From Leptolyngbya ohadii IS1 (GTDB lineage: Bacteria; Cyanobacteriota; Cyanobacteriia; Elainellales; Elainellaceae), in the NCBI RefSeq assembly GCF_002215035.1, contig NZ_NKFP01000001.1, positions 1,299,501-1,363,500 of the forward strand: a stretch of 64,000 bases of DNA, written 5' to 3'. The position numbers and the translations under genes were made by a program. The notes beneath the pieces are model-generated. The model saw nothing but the letters and a program-made list of their open reading frames with translations, did not search any database and was not told the DNA's origin. This document shows positions 8,837-18,075 of the stretch, piece after piece. The stretch's first letter is position 1. Every line of letters begins with the position of its first letter.

Positions 8837-10378
8837 ATGCAGACAACTGTGAAGCCATCATTTCAGAATCTTCCCATGTTCGAGGACTCACTATACCGCA
8901 GCTTCACTCCAATGATGGAAGTAGCTCGCTCGGAAGAAGGCGATTTTGGCAAGCTGTTTCCTGACTTACCCTCTTTTGCGGAAGGACAGAATCGGGCTGA
9001 TGTGCTGCGTCGTCTGCGCGAACTGGGAAAGAAAGGGGGACTGATGGATGCCCAAGATCCGCTTGTGACAATCACAAACCCACTGGACGCGAACTTGAGG
9101 CTTAACCCGGACAACAACAACCCAGAAATGACAGTTGGCTTCACTTTTCTGGGACAATTTTTGGACCACGACATTACCTTTGATCCAACGCCACTTAATT
9201 CGACCGTCACGAATGGTAAAAACCTGCGATCGCCATGCTTCGATCTGGATAGTGTGTATGGACGAGGTCCAGATCGCGACAGCATTCTATACGATCGCTC
9301 CCCTGAGCTAGAACGTCCAGCCCCAACCAAGTTTCTGATTGACATGGATGCTGCCAGCGACCTTCCTCGAACAAGCCAGCAGCGTGCCATTATCGCCGAC
9401 CCTCGCAATGATGAAAACGTAATTATTTCCCAGCTCCATTTGGCATTCCTCAAGTTTCATAATCAGGTAGTCGATTATGTTGTAGAACACAATCCTGCGA
9501 ACGCCAATCCCAAGCAGCTGTTTGAGGAAGCCCGCCATCTGGTGCAATGGCACTACCAATACATCATCGTTAATCAGTTTCTCAAAGCGACGCTCGATCC
9601 TATGGTTTATAGGCAGGTCAAGACAAATGGTCCTACCCTCTTTCAGCCATGTGCAAAACCAAAAATGCCGCGTGAGTTTCAGATTAGTGCCTATCGATTT
9701 GGACATAGCCAGATTCGACCGGGTTACAAAATCAATCAGGGATTTGGTGCGCCAATTTTTGACCCGGTAGTTGATCCACAGGATGGAGACCCGAACGACT
9801 TGCGGGGTGGACGACGAGCACCGCGACGATTTGTGGAGTGGGATGTCTTCTTTAACTTTGGTGTTCAAGAGGTTGCGGTGAAAGATGGTAAAGCTGTTGT
9901 GCAGCCCAAAGTAAAGCGAAACAAGCGAATTGATCCGTTTATTTCTTCCCCGATGTTTGCTCTGCCCGTTGGTCCTGGCTTGCCTGAGCCAGTAGAGGAC
10001 GTTAGAACCCTTGCCGGTCGCAATCTAGAGCGACACCTACAACATGGAATTCCTTCGGGTCAGGCGATCGCTCAGGCTTTAGGATATGCACCGCTAACAT
10101 CGACAGAAACCGCAGAACTCAGGGATCTCAATTTCCACAACAATACCCCGCTGTGGTACTACATCCTGAAGGAGGCGCTGGTGCAGCAGGGTGGACAAAG
10201 ACTGGGGCAGGTCGGTAGCCGAATTGTTGCCGAAGTCTTCTTTGGGCTGTTGCTGAGCGACCCAGACTCCTATTGGAGCAAGAATCGAGCCTGGAATCCT
10301 ACGCTGCCGCGCCGAAATGGAAGAACAGACGGAGACTTTACGATGGTAGATCTCCTGACCTTTGCCAGGGTTGCGTGA
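8837..10378 (+). CDS. Animal-type haem peroxidase (peroxidase-cyclooxygenase superfamily)
   Basis: 513 residues from the ATG at 8837, chosen because AGGAGGG sits 4 bases upstream; an earlier in-frame TTG at 8819 would place this ribosome site inside the gene. Distal site: GQFLDHDITFDP, with His111 next to the Asp that bonds the haem in mammalian enzymes. Proximal His290 lies in AYRFGHSQIRPGY. Other family marks are LYGRG-like VYGRGPDRDS, PRNDEN and LHLAFLKFHNQ. No signal peptide or haemolysin repeats are present, so this is the short single-domain bacterial form. It oxidises halides or phenols with H2O2. It stands alone with its own promoter region, so pathway context is missing. Confidence 0.9.
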   Translation: MQTTVKPSFQNLPMFEDSLYRSFTPMMEVARSEEGDFGKLFPDLPSFAEGQNRADVLRRLRELGKKGGLMDAQDPLVTITNPLDANLRLNPDNNNPEMTVGFTFLGQFLDHDITFDPTPLNSTVTNGKNLRSPCFDLDSVYGRGPDRDSILYDRSPELERPAPTKFLIDMDAASDLPRTSQQRAIIADPRNDENVIISQLHLAFLKFHNQVVDYVVEHNPANANPKQLFEEARHLVQWHYQYIIVNQFLKATLDPMVYRQVKTNGPTLFQPCAKPKMPREFQISAYRFGHSQIRPGYKINQGFGAPIFDPVVDPQDGDPNDLRGGRRAPRRFVEWDVFFNFGVQEVAVKDGKAVVQPKVKRNKRIDPFISSPMFALPVGPGLPEPVEDVRTLAGRNLERHLQHGIPSGQAIAQALGYAPLTSTETAELRDLNFHNNTPLWYYILKEALVQQGGQRLGQVGSRIVAEVFFGLLLSDPDSYWSKNRAWNPTLPRRNGRTDGDFTMVDLLTFARVA

Positions 10379-10439
10379 TCTGGGGTTGTGTGATCTGAGG
10401 TTGTGTCGCAAAAACTGTTGAAAGACAAGCGATACTTAG

Positions 10440-10523
10440 CAAGGGCATCGCCTTAAGCAATACGCCAAAGAGTGCTTCGGTAAATCTGACCTGAAGGACA
10501 CTGCGCCCTGATCGATGCCCTTG
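10440..10523. repeat. 11-bp perfect inverted repeat spanning 84 bp
   Basis: CAAGGGCATCG at 10440-10450 is matched by CGATGCCCTTG at 10513-10523. It could be the ends of a small non-autonomous element or a large stem-loop terminating the peroxidase transcript. Confidence 0.55.
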
Positions 10524-10561
10524 ACTTGCTCTTGACTTGCGCTTAACTTGTCCTTGACTTG
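10518..10561. repeat. Four tandem 11-bp repeats
   Basis: Four successive units with the core CTTGACTTG (third unit CTTAACTTG), 11 bp apart. It overlaps the right arm of the inverted repeat. Confidence 0.8.
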
Positions 10562-10712
10562 TCCTCTTCAGATTATGTTCGTTTGAACAAGCGATCGAAT
10601 TATGAACGATTTATCTTCGTATCTTTGTTGTAACGAGAGAGAACCGCTGAAGGTCTTCTGCTCTAGTTCTGCAAACCAACCCAAATCGTAGGGAAAGCCG
10701 CTTATCCTCAGC

Positions 10713-11081
10713 TCAAAACAAAATCCCAATAAATGCAAGCAGCCCAACCAGAATGAGGGCGATCGCAACCACGAAAGTCAGGGAGAGCCGTGAAGTGTAG
10801 GTGAAATTTCCTCGATTGATCCGGCGTAGCGCCTGTTTATGCTCGAAGGCAGCCAGCAACAATGCTAAAGTGCCGATCGCGATAAAGCAAAGTCCAATGT
10901 TGCGCGAGAGACTGACAGCCTCATTTCTATCTCCTGAGACTCCCTGGAGCGCCGACACGATTTGGTCGATCCCAAACCCGAAGGAAATTAAGGATAGACT
11001 CGTGCGAATCCATGCCATGAGCGTTCGTTCGGCAGCGGCTCGGCTGCGCTCTTTCGCAAGTTCATTCGTGATTTTGCCCAT
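10713..11081 (-). CDS. DUF202 (YidH-type) membrane protein
   Basis: 122 residues. The N-terminal part has the DUF202 pattern: ELAKERSRAAAERTLMAWIRTSLSLISFGFGI, an amphipathic helix leading into the first membrane segment. Two further hydrophobic segments follow (IGLCFIAIGTLALLLAA; LTFVVAIALILVGLLAFIGILF), giving three transmembrane helices. The molecular function of the family is unknown. It begins 3 bp after the stop of the radical-SAM maturase and is the last gene of the sulfatase operon. Confidence 0.85.
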   Translation of the reverse strand: MGKITNELAKERSRAAAERTLMAWIRTSLSLISFGFGIDQIVSALQGVSGDRNEAVSLSRNIGLCFIAIGTLALLLAAFEHKQALRRINRGNFTYTSRLSLTFVVAIALILVGLLAFIGILF

Positions 11082-11084
11082 GTT

Positions 11085-12413
11085 CTAAGCCCCAAATCCA
11101 ACTGGTTTGCGCTTCCCTTTTTGTTCTTGTTTAGATTGTTCTTGTTTAGATTTTTCTTGTTTAGATTGTTCTTGTTTAGATTTTTCTTGTTTAGAAGTTT
11201 GCTTCTGCTTCGATAACAGTTTCATCACTTCATCCGCATAGCGTCCTTGACGCAGCAAACTTGCCATCATCTGCATCGGCTCCGCGACATGGTTGAAAAA
11301 CGCTCGATAGCCCGCGCACAAATAGTTCAATCCGGGTTCTCCGGCAGGAGTGGTGCTAAAGCGATTCTTTGGGCAACCGCCATTGCAAGCAAAACGGACT
11401 TCACATTGGCAGCAGTATTGCGGCAAGTCGTCAGATTTCGCCTGTCCAAATTGGCGCTGCTTTTTTGATGCCACCAGTTCCCGCATTGGTGTTTCCTGAA
11501 TGTTGCCTAGCTTATAGTCTGGTTCGACAAAGTGATCGCAGCAATAGAGATCGCCATTATGTTCCAGGGCGAGTGCCTGACCACAGGTTTTGGCAAAAAT
11601 GCAAACTCCGGGTGTGACGCCAACCCAGTTTGCTAAAGCCGCGTCAAAATGCTGAACAAAAACCGTTCCTACATCCCGCCGCACCCATTCATCGAAAACC
11701 GTGATCAGAAATCGTCCAAACTGCTCTGGTTTCACCGATCGCTCTGTGACGCGGTTTCTTGCCTGAACTGCGGTAGAGCCATCCTCGTTAATGCGCTCAA
11801 CGATCGGAATAAACTGAATGTGTCTCGCTTTTAGCTGGTCGCGAAAGAAGCGGTAAACTTCCAGCGGATAATCTCCATTAACGGCATTCACGGTACAAAG
11901 AATGTTGAAATCCACCTTGTACTTCTGGAGGATTTTCCAGCCCTGCATCACGCGATCGAATGTGCCTTGTCCTCGTTTATCCACGCGATACGCATCATGT
12001 AGGTGCTGAGGTCCATCCACGCTTAACCCAATCAGAAAGTTGTGCTGTTTGAAAAAACGACCCCATTCATCATCTAATTTTGTGCCGTTAGTTTGCAGGG
12101 TATGGCTCACAATCTGCCCTGGTTTTTTGTATTGCTCAATCAGGTCGATCGCACGGCGGAAGAAATCCAATCCCATCAATGTGGGTTCACCGCCCTGCCA
12201 GGCGACGGTCACTTCGGGAGTGCGATGAGCGTTTAGAAGCTGCTGAATGTAGCTCTCTAGCAGATCATCTGCCATCCGAAACTTGCTGCCCGGATAAAGC
12301 TGTTCTTTCGCTAAAAAGAAACAGTATTCGCAGTCTAAATTGCAAATTGCTCCGGTCGGTTTTGCAAGCAGGTGAAACGCCGGAGGGACAGGATCGGGAG
12401 AGGTCGATATCAT
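11085..12413 (-). CDS. Anaerobic sulfatase-maturating enzyme (radical SAM, SPASM)
   Basis: 442 residues, started by an ATG behind AAGGAAAC. The radical-SAM cluster motif CxxxCxxC is at C24, C28 and C31 (AICNLDCEYCFF). The GGEP-type SAM motif (VAWQGGEPTLMG) follows. The C-terminal SPASM region is Cys-rich (CIFAKTCGQ, YCCDHF, QYCCQCEVRFACNGGCPKNRF) for the auxiliary Fe-S clusters. The enzyme oxidises the active-site Cys of type I sulfatases to formylglycine in the cytoplasm without oxygen. The substrate is evidently the sulfatase encoded 38 bp upstream. The last 35 residues are a Lys/Gln/Glu tail built from repeats of SKQEQ/SKQEK, coded by 15-bp DNA repeats, which is not part of the family fold. 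Confidence 0.92.
   Translation of the reverse strand: MISTSPDPVPPAFHLLAKPTGAICNLDCEYCFFLAKEQLYPGSKFRMADDLLESYIQQLLNAHRTPEVTVAWQGGEPTLMGLDFFRRAIDLIEQYKKPGQIVSHTLQTNGTKLDDEWGRFFKQHNFLIGLSVDGPQHLHDAYRVDKRGQGTFDRVMQGWKILQKYKVDFNILCTVNAVNGDYPLEVYRFFRDQLKARHIQFIPIVERINEDGSTAVQARNRVTERSVKPEQFGRFLITVFDEWVRRDVGTVFVQHFDAALANWVGVTPGVCIFAKTCGQALALEHNGDLYCCDHFVEPDYKLGNIQETPMRELVASKKQRQFGQAKSDDLPQYCCQCEVRFACNGGCPKNRFSTTPAGEPGLNYLCAGYRAFFNHVAEPMQMMASLLRQGRYADEVMKLLSKQKQTSKQEKSKQEQSKQEKSKQEQSKQEQKGKRKPVGFGA
11113..11193. repeat. 15-bp tandem repeats inside the maturase gene
   Basis: The core TTCTTGTTTAGA recurs five times at 15-bp spacing, coding alternating SKQEK and SKQEQ pentapeptides near the protein's C-terminus. 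In-frame unit length means copy-number changes leave the frame intact. Confidence 0.85.
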
Positions 12414-12451
12414 GTTTCCTTCCTACATCATGGGGGCTAGCAAACCTACTG

Positions 12452-14785
12452 TTATTGAATTGCCATCGCAATATCTGCTTTTGCTGCGCGATCGTCAAAC
12501 GTTGCTCCACTCAGGTCTACTAGCACTCGTTCGATCGTCCCTGTGAAAGTAAAGGGAGATTCATACGCATCCGATACTGGACTGATTGTGTCGCACCCGA
12601 CATCGAAGGTTTCGTTAAAAGTAAACCAGTAGGGAACCTGCTTCTCAAACCGCCCTTCGCCCACAACCTGTTCGCCCACTCGCAGCGTCACCGTGCCGCC
12701 CGTACCGGGTTTGCCTTCCTCATCGACTTTCACTTCCGCAGAAACAATGCAGTGCCCCAGAGGCAGAGATTCTGTGGAAGAAACGCGATAGCGATCGCTC
12801 GTGAACCAGTTATGCTCCCAGTGCAGCTTGTTGTCTTTGATAAACAGCGTGTAACCAGCGGCTAATCCTCCACAGGCAACCAGTACCCCTTCCGCACCGC
12901 TTTCAGGAATCACAATTTCCGCTGCTAGGGTATGGTGAACATTTTTGGTGTTAGGCGACGTGGCTTCGGGCAAACGAACGGTTTCCGGTAGATAAACGAA
13001 TCGCTGTTTGCCTTTAATATAACTGGGACGCAGGTTGGTATCGGCGCGATTGGCAAAGCGATCGTCCAGGGGTAGCACATTGTACTTTGCTGCTTCTGCC
13101 ATGAACAGATCTTGTAGCTCCCGCAGCTTCTGGGGATTTTGACTCGCCAGGTCATTTGCCTGAGCGAAATCCCGCTCAATGTTGTATAGCTCCCAAATGT
13201 CCTCCTCGAAATCAGTCCCGCCAGACTCCTGCCAGGGGAGTTTCCCGTGACGACAGCCTGCCACCCAGCCGTTGTGATAAAGTGCCCGATTGCTCAAAAT
13301 CTCGAAGTATTGCGTTATGCGGCGACTCGGTGCATCTTTGTCGTCCCAGGTGTAGACGATCGATGTGCCTTCGATCGGTTTTTGCGGCACGCCGTTTACC
13401 TCACGGGGTTCAGGAATGCCTGCGACTTCTAGGAGGGTTGGCGCGAGGTCAATCACATGATGGAACTGCGATCGCAAGCTCCCTTTATCCTTGATTCTGG
13501 CTGGATAGGACACGACCATCGGATTGCGTGTGCCGCCAAAGTGAGACGCAATTTGCTTCATCCACTGAAACGGCGACGACCCTGCCCAACCCCAGGCAAC
13601 GGGATAGTTGTTCTCAAAGCGAGGACTACCGATCTCGTCAATGTGCTTCAGCATTGTGCTGACATCATCCGGGAAGCCCTGCATCGACTTCATCCCGTTC
13701 AGGGTTCCGGTGAGCGAGCCTTCAGGACTGGGACCGTTATCGCCGACGATGTAAATAATCAGGGTATTCTCGCGTAAATTCATCGTCTCCAGTGTATCGA
13801 CGACCCTACCGATCTGCGCGTCTACGTGCTCTATGAATCCGGCGAAGACTTCCTGCATTCGGGCATAGAGCCGCTTTTCATCCGGGGAGCAATCGTCCCA
13901 GGCAGGAATCGAATCGGGGCGAGGCGTAAGCTGGGTATCGGATGGAATCACGCCAAGCTGCTTCTGACGCTCAAACGTAATTTCGCGCTGCCGATCCCAT
14001 CCGTGATCAAATTTGCCTTCATAGCGATCTGCCCATTCCTTCGAGACATGGTGAGGCGAATGACCTGCACCGGGTGCCCAATAGACAAAAAAGGGCTTAT
14101 CGGGTGCGGCAGCTTTTTGTTGAGCAATCCAGGTGACGCATTTTTCCGCCATGCCTTCTGAAAGATGCCAGTTCGGGTCATCCTGCGGCTTTTGGGTCGG
14201 GATTGTGTTTTCGTACAGCGGAGGATTCCATTGATCGGTTTCCCCGCCGTGGAAGCCCCACCAATACTCGAATCCTAAGCCCGTTGCCCAGCGATCGAAG
14301 GGTCCCGCGACACTGGTTTCATAGATCGGCGTCAGATGCCACTTGCCAAACGCAGCCGTGTTATAGCCATTTTGTTTCAGAACTTCGGCAATGGAGGCGC
14401 AATCCTTTGGAACCACACCGTCGTATCCTGGATAGGCAGTCGCCATTTCCATCACGACCCCGGTATGAGCCGTATGGTGGTTGCGTCCGGTTAATAGCGC
14501 GGCACGAGTGGGAGAACACAGCGCAGTTGTATGAAAGCGGTTGTAGCGTAACCCTTCATCTGCTAATTTTTGTAGCGTCGGCATATTGATCGAACCGCCA
14601 AAGGTACTGGCATGTCCAAAGCCCACGTCATCCAGCAAAACCACAAGGATATTGGGGGCATTCTCTGGCGCGGACAGCACTGTTGGAACACCGGGCTGGG
14701 AATCTTTATAAGTAATGCCGATCTGTCCCTGAAACTTCTGGGGCGGCAGCGGCAAACGATCTGATCGGCGGGTGGTGTCAGTCAT
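12452..14785 (-). CDS. Type I arylsulfatase, Cys-type
   Basis: 777 residues from the ATG at 14785, chosen for the AGGAGA site 6 bases upstream; a further upstream start would add 32 residues without support. Metal-binding Asp pair: NILVVLLDDVGFG. The sulfatase signature CSPTRAALLTG has Cys90 as the formylglycine precursor, followed by NHH. Other metal and sulfate ligands: YIVGDNGPSPEG and GTRNPMVVSYPA. The C-terminal quarter is a beta-rich domain. Length is large, as in AtsA-like alkyl/arylsulfatases. No signal peptide is visible, so the enzyme appears cytoplasmic, consistent with maturation by the cytoplasmic enzyme coded next. It liberates sulfate from organic esters. Sulfatase, maturase and DUF202 form one operon. 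Confidence 0.93.
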   Translation of the reverse strand: MTDTTRRSDRLPLPPQKFQGQIGITYKDSQPGVPTVLSAPENAPNILVVLLDDVGFGHASTFGGSINMPTLQKLADEGLRYNRFHTTALCSPTRAALLTGRNHHTAHTGVVMEMATAYPGYDGVVPKDCASIAEVLKQNGYNTAAFGKWHLTPIYETSVAGPFDRWATGLGFEYWWGFHGGETDQWNPPLYENTIPTQKPQDDPNWHLSEGMAEKCVTWIAQQKAAAPDKPFFVYWAPGAGHSPHHVSKEWADRYEGKFDHGWDRQREITFERQKQLGVIPSDTQLTPRPDSIPAWDDCSPDEKRLYARMQEVFAGFIEHVDAQIGRVVDTLETMNLRENTLIIYIVGDNGPSPEGSLTGTLNGMKSMQGFPDDVSTMLKHIDEIGSPRFENNYPVAWGWAGSSPFQWMKQIASHFGGTRNPMVVSYPARIKDKGSLRSQFHHVIDLAPTLLEVAGIPEPREVNGVPQKPIEGTSIVYTWDDKDAPSRRITQYFEILSNRALYHNGWVAGCRHGKLPWQESGGTDFEEDIWELYNIERDFAQANDLASQNPQKLRELQDLFMAEAAKYNVLPLDDRFANRADTNLRPSYIKGKQRFVYLPETVRLPEATSPNTKNVHHTLAAEIVIPESGAEGVLVACGGLAAGYTLFIKDNKLHWEHNWFTSDRYRVSSTESLPLGHCIVSAEVKVDEEGKPGTGGTVTLRVGEQVVGEGRFEKQVPYWFTFNETFDVGCDTISPVSDAYESPFTFTGTIERVLVDLSGATFDDRAAKADIAMAIQ

Positions 14786-15696
14786 TGAGATTCTCCTGAT
14801 GGATACGCGATCGACAGCAATCAATAATGCACATTGACAGACACCCCCGGCAGCCGCCACGATAATACGATGGGAACACATTCGACTGTCGCTACCATCA
14901 AGAGCGCTATTACCCCTAACCCTAATCCCACACCGCCTTTTGCAAGCTGCACGAGTTTAGCCATCTCCAGCCAAGATGAATCAGGGTGTTTGTGCTTATT
15001 GGGGCAGTACAGTCTTTGTAGAATGCGCTCTTCAAAGCATAATGCGTGAGATGCTGAAATTTTGATATGTCACAGCTAAGCCTAACCCGTTCTATGTTTT
15101 ACTCCGTTTTCCTACCTATTTCCTGTTATTTCTGCTTTTAGATAACCGACTATCGTTCAATTCAACCTCTGGCTATAGGAGGAGATCTAAACTTAAGAAA
15201 CTAAATTTCAGCAATAAAATAGTATAGAAATTAAAAGAACTGTTTACTTTGATGATTTTTCAGGTGTTCTGATTATTAATTCCTTGTTACGCTGCTGTTC
15301 CTGTACTGTTCTTCCTGAGATAAGTGAATAGTAAGAAAGTTGAAGGAAAATGCTTTCTTGATTTCGGAAAATTCACCAGTCTAGAATTTGAGAATTGCTT
15401 CTATTGTTCATTGCATCGTTCGTAAAACGTTTGCGCTGTTCTGTTGCAGCAAGGTTTGGATTTCCGATCGCAGTGCTAGATAAAGCTCAAGATGAGCAGG
15501 GGAATATTCAGCTACTCATCTAACCGAAGCATTTTCCGTCGTTCCTGATCGCCAGGCAGTTCATCTCGGTTCAAGCTGTAGCAACCTGCATCAGCTTTCG
15601 CCACTGCTGCTTGACTTCTCCCTTAAGTGTGACGTAATCCTGACATTCCGTTTGGTTTACTGAAAGAGAGGAGAAAAATCAGCCCATGCACAGCCT
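14786..15696. other. Long intergenic region without a recognised gene
   Basis: 911 bp between the divergent sulfatase and receiver genes. An isolated ribosome-site-like TAGGAGGAGA occurs near 15177 with no start codon behind it. The part from 15050 to 15400 is AT-rich. I see no coding segment I can defend; the right end precedes the receiver gene with GAGAGGAG as its likely ribosome site. Confidence 0.5.
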
Positions 15697-16128
15697 ATGC
15701 AGTCCCATCCTGCTCAATCCAAAGCTTTTACCAAACAGGCATCATTAGCCGAGCCTTTAAGAGGAGTGCGCGTCTTGCTTGTGGAAGATGAGCTTGATGT
15801 TGCCACTCTGCTGCTGTTCATCTTGACAGAAGCCGGAGCCGAAGTTGCCTGGGTGGCTCAATCTGCCGATGCGCTGATTTGTCTACAGGATGTCCATCCC
15901 CATATTCTTATTTCCAACGTCAAACTGCCTGACTACGATGGAGACTGGCTGATTCAAGCGATTCGGGCGACAGAATTGGATAACCACCATCACCTCCCCG
16001 CAATCGCCATCACCTCGCATACTAGAGATATTGCTGAACAAAGAATGCTCGATGCAGGATTCGAGCGATTTCTGCCCAAGACCTTCGAGCCAGACCAACT
16101 GATTGCTGCTATTCTCGAATTACTCTAG
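15697..16128 (+). CDS. Single-domain receiver lacking the phospho-acceptor Asp
   Basis: 143 residues: a 20-residue tail and then one complete receiver domain. The acidic pair is present (LLVEDELD), as are the switch Thr (AIAITSH) and the conserved Lys (FLPKTFEP). The acceptor position reads ILISNVKLPDYDG, so Asn74 replaces the phosphorylated Asp. It is therefore an atypical or pseudo-receiver unless the Asn is deamidated. It lies 0.8 kb upstream of a histidine kinase on the same strand, and a very similar receiver with the same substitution follows that kinase on the opposite strand. Confidence 0.85.
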   Translation: MQSHPAQSKAFTKQASLAEPLRGVRVLLVEDELDVATLLLFILTEAGAEVAWVAQSADALICLQDVHPHILISNVKLPDYDGDWLIQAIRATELDNHHHLPAIAITSHTRDIAEQRMLDAGFERFLPKTFEPDQLIAAILELL

Positions 16129-16198
16129 CGCCCCTGGTTGGCGGACAAAAGGCAATCGCAACAGCAATTATTACTTCGGTGGTTAAATAGAAGACTAT

Positions 16199-16567
16199 TT
16201 ACAGTCCAGCATAAGCAATGGACGGATGCTTAAAATAATTCCGAATCTGCTCAGGCAACTTCTGTAGTCGATGCAGTTGTGAACCGACTCTTTGCTTCAA
16301 CTGTTCCAGGTTTTGAGTCGGCGCTTGACTATGAACGCCTTGCTTAAGTGAGTTGTTCAAGTACTCTGCTGGATTCAATTCCGGGGAATACGTCGGCAAG
16401 AAAAACATCTCGATTTGATTAGCATGTCGCTCTAACCATCGCTGCACCTTGGCTCTCTTATGCACCGGATGCTGGTCGCCAAGCCAAAACAGTTTCTTGG
16501 TACCTCCCTGGATCAACCGTCCCAGAAACTGAATCAAAACATCAGCGCTGAATTGACACAGCTTCAT
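16199..16567 (-). pseudogene. IS630-family transposase, C-terminal fragment
   Basis: The 122-residue frame covers only the second half of a DDE transposase: FWLGDQHPVHKRAKVQRWLERH, then IEMFFLPTYSPELNPAEYLNNSLKQ with the terminal Asp/Glu of the catalytic triad. The N-terminal half, including the first Asp, is missing; the sequence upstream of 16567 is unrelated. It is a dead remnant. Confidence 0.85.
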
Positions 16568-16773
16568 CGGACAATGGGAAAGGCGGAAAGAGCGGCTTAA
16601 ACACTACAGGGTTCACGGTCTATCGCGCACCTCACTGCATCATCATTCGTCCAGGCTGTGCAGATATTCCTGGCTGGCGCGTCATTTGTAGCTGTCGATT
16701 ATATGAACAAGCCCTGAAAGTGGCTCAAAAAGCAGCGATCAATCACCAACTGCCCCTCAAAACTAGTCATTGA
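16564..16773 (+). pseudogene. Unidentified gene remnant facing the IS630 fragment
   Basis: An open stretch without a start codon runs to a TGA at 16771-16773. It reads NGKGGKSGLNTTGFTVYRAP, then HCIIIRPGCADIPGWRVICS, then LYEQALKVAQKAA. Composition and codon pattern look coding, and it begins where the IS630 fragment ends, so it may be the 3' end of a gene broken by that element. I do not recognise the family. Confidence 0.3.
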
Positions 16774-16938
16774 TGATAAAGCAAGGGAAGCCAACCAGGA
16801 GAAACCCGATCGGGCAATTTCTGCTCCAATCCCTTCAAAGGTTGAAGTCCGAATGCGACACCAGGAACAGAGATTGTTACTCCCCTCAGCGTAGAATCTA
16901 AACAAACTGGCATTGAGGGAGAGAAAAGGTGAATCCAA

Positions 16939-18075
16939 ATGGCTGATCCAGCATCTGAGCGGCTTCAGCAGAATGCGGAGCGCATCATGCAACTGTGGGA
17001 AGAACGGGCACGAGCTGAAATCAGTGCCTCCCTGCATCACGACTCGCTGGTCTTGCAAAATTCGCTGCCGCACTACTTAGACTTCCTCGTGACTGAACTA
17101 TCAACCACCATCGACCGCACTCCTGCCCGGATCAACGCCGATAAAGTCGAAAGCGATCGAATTGGGAGAAAGCATGGACGAGAACGGGCAGGCTATGCCG
17201 ACTACTCCATTACCCAACTGATTTTTGAGTATCACATTCTCCGCCAGGTCGTCTTTCAGGTACTGGAGGAGGATGTGCCGTTAACTCCACGGGAACGCGA
17301 CATTATCATCGGTTCCATCGAGCAAGCCGTTAATGATGCTGCCACCCAGTTCTCGCAAACGCTGAGTGAGATTCAAGAGTTGTTTATGGTGACGCTGACG
17401 CATGATCTCAAAAATCCCCTTAATGTGGTCAGAATGGGCACACAACTGATGCTCCGTCGATTGGAACGAGGCGATACCCAGTTTGATGTCGCAGCCCGGA
17501 TGATCGGGGCGCTCGACCGCCTGGACGGGATGATTCAAAATTTGCTCGATGCCAGTCGGCTGCGGGCAGGACAAAGCTTGAAGCTAACGTTCGAGCATTG
17601 CGATTTACACCAGCTCCTGCAAGAGGTTGTAGAGGATCTGAAATTTGCTTATGCAGACCGTTTTGTTCTAGTTTCGGAGGTTGCCGTGGAAACTCGCTGC
17701 GATCGCAAGGAATTACGACGGGTGATTGAAAACATTGCCACGAACGCGGTCAAGTATGGGGCTTCTGATACGCCAATTACCATTGCCCTTCAGCACACGG
17801 CAAAGACAATCCGTATCACCATTCATAACGAGGGTCAGCCGATTTCCCCGGAGGCGCAGTCCATTCTCTTTCAACAGTTTCGTCGAACGACAACTGCCGG
17901 GGAGCAAAAGGGATGGGGCTTAGGCTTATTCCTGGCAAAGAGCCTGGTTGAGGCACATCAAGGAACTATTGAGGTTGAAAGTGCCGAGGGCAAGGGGACA
18001 AGCTTCATCATCACGCTACCCATCGTCCCACCTGACACAACTCAACCGGAGTCAAACCAGATCGAGAATGGTTGA
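16939..18075 (+). CDS. Sensor histidine kinase with RsbRD-like N-terminal domain
   Basis: 378 residues, soluble. Residues 1-140 are all-helical and resemble the RsbRD/RsbR N-terminal sensor (MQLWEERARAEI, HGRERAGYADYSITQLIFEYHILRQVV). HisKA box at about 155: FMVTLTHDLKNPL, with the phospho-His. The ATPase N box RRVIENIATNAVKYG and the G boxes (GWGLGLFLAK, GKGTSFIITLP) are complete. There is no attached receiver. The natural partners should be the two flanking single-domain receivers, yet both lack the acceptor Asp. The 3' end overlaps the oppositely oriented downstream receiver by 24 bp. Confidence 0.88.
   Translation: MADPASERLQQNAERIMQLWEERARAEISASLHHDSLVLQNSLPHYLDFLVTELSTTIDRTPARINADKVESDRIGRKHGRERAGYADYSITQLIFEYHILRQVVFQVLEEDVPLTPRERDIIIGSIEQAVNDAATQFSQTLSEIQELFMVTLTHDLKNPLNVVRMGTQLMLRRLERGDTQFDVAARMIGALDRLDGMIQNLLDASRLRAGQSLKLTFEHCDLHQLLQEVVEDLKFAYADRFVLVSEVAVETRCDRKELRRVIENIATNAVKYGASDTPITIALQHTAKTIRITIHNEGQPISPEAQSILFQQFRRTTTAGEQKGWGLGLFLAKSLVEAHQGTIEVESAEGKGTSFIITLPIVPPDTTQPESNQIENG

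Larger units (their letters stand above)
10379..10712. other. Repeat-rich intergenic region
   Basis: 334 bp between convergent genes, with no gene. It holds an 11-bp inverted repeat and an 11-bp tandem repeat array (separate entries). At its left edge GGTTGYGTGATCTG is repeated over the peroxidase stop codon. Confidence 0.6.

Noticed and set aside
15170-15200. Gene start suggested by TAGGAGGAGA
   Set aside because: No start codon follows within a workable distance and the frames close at once.
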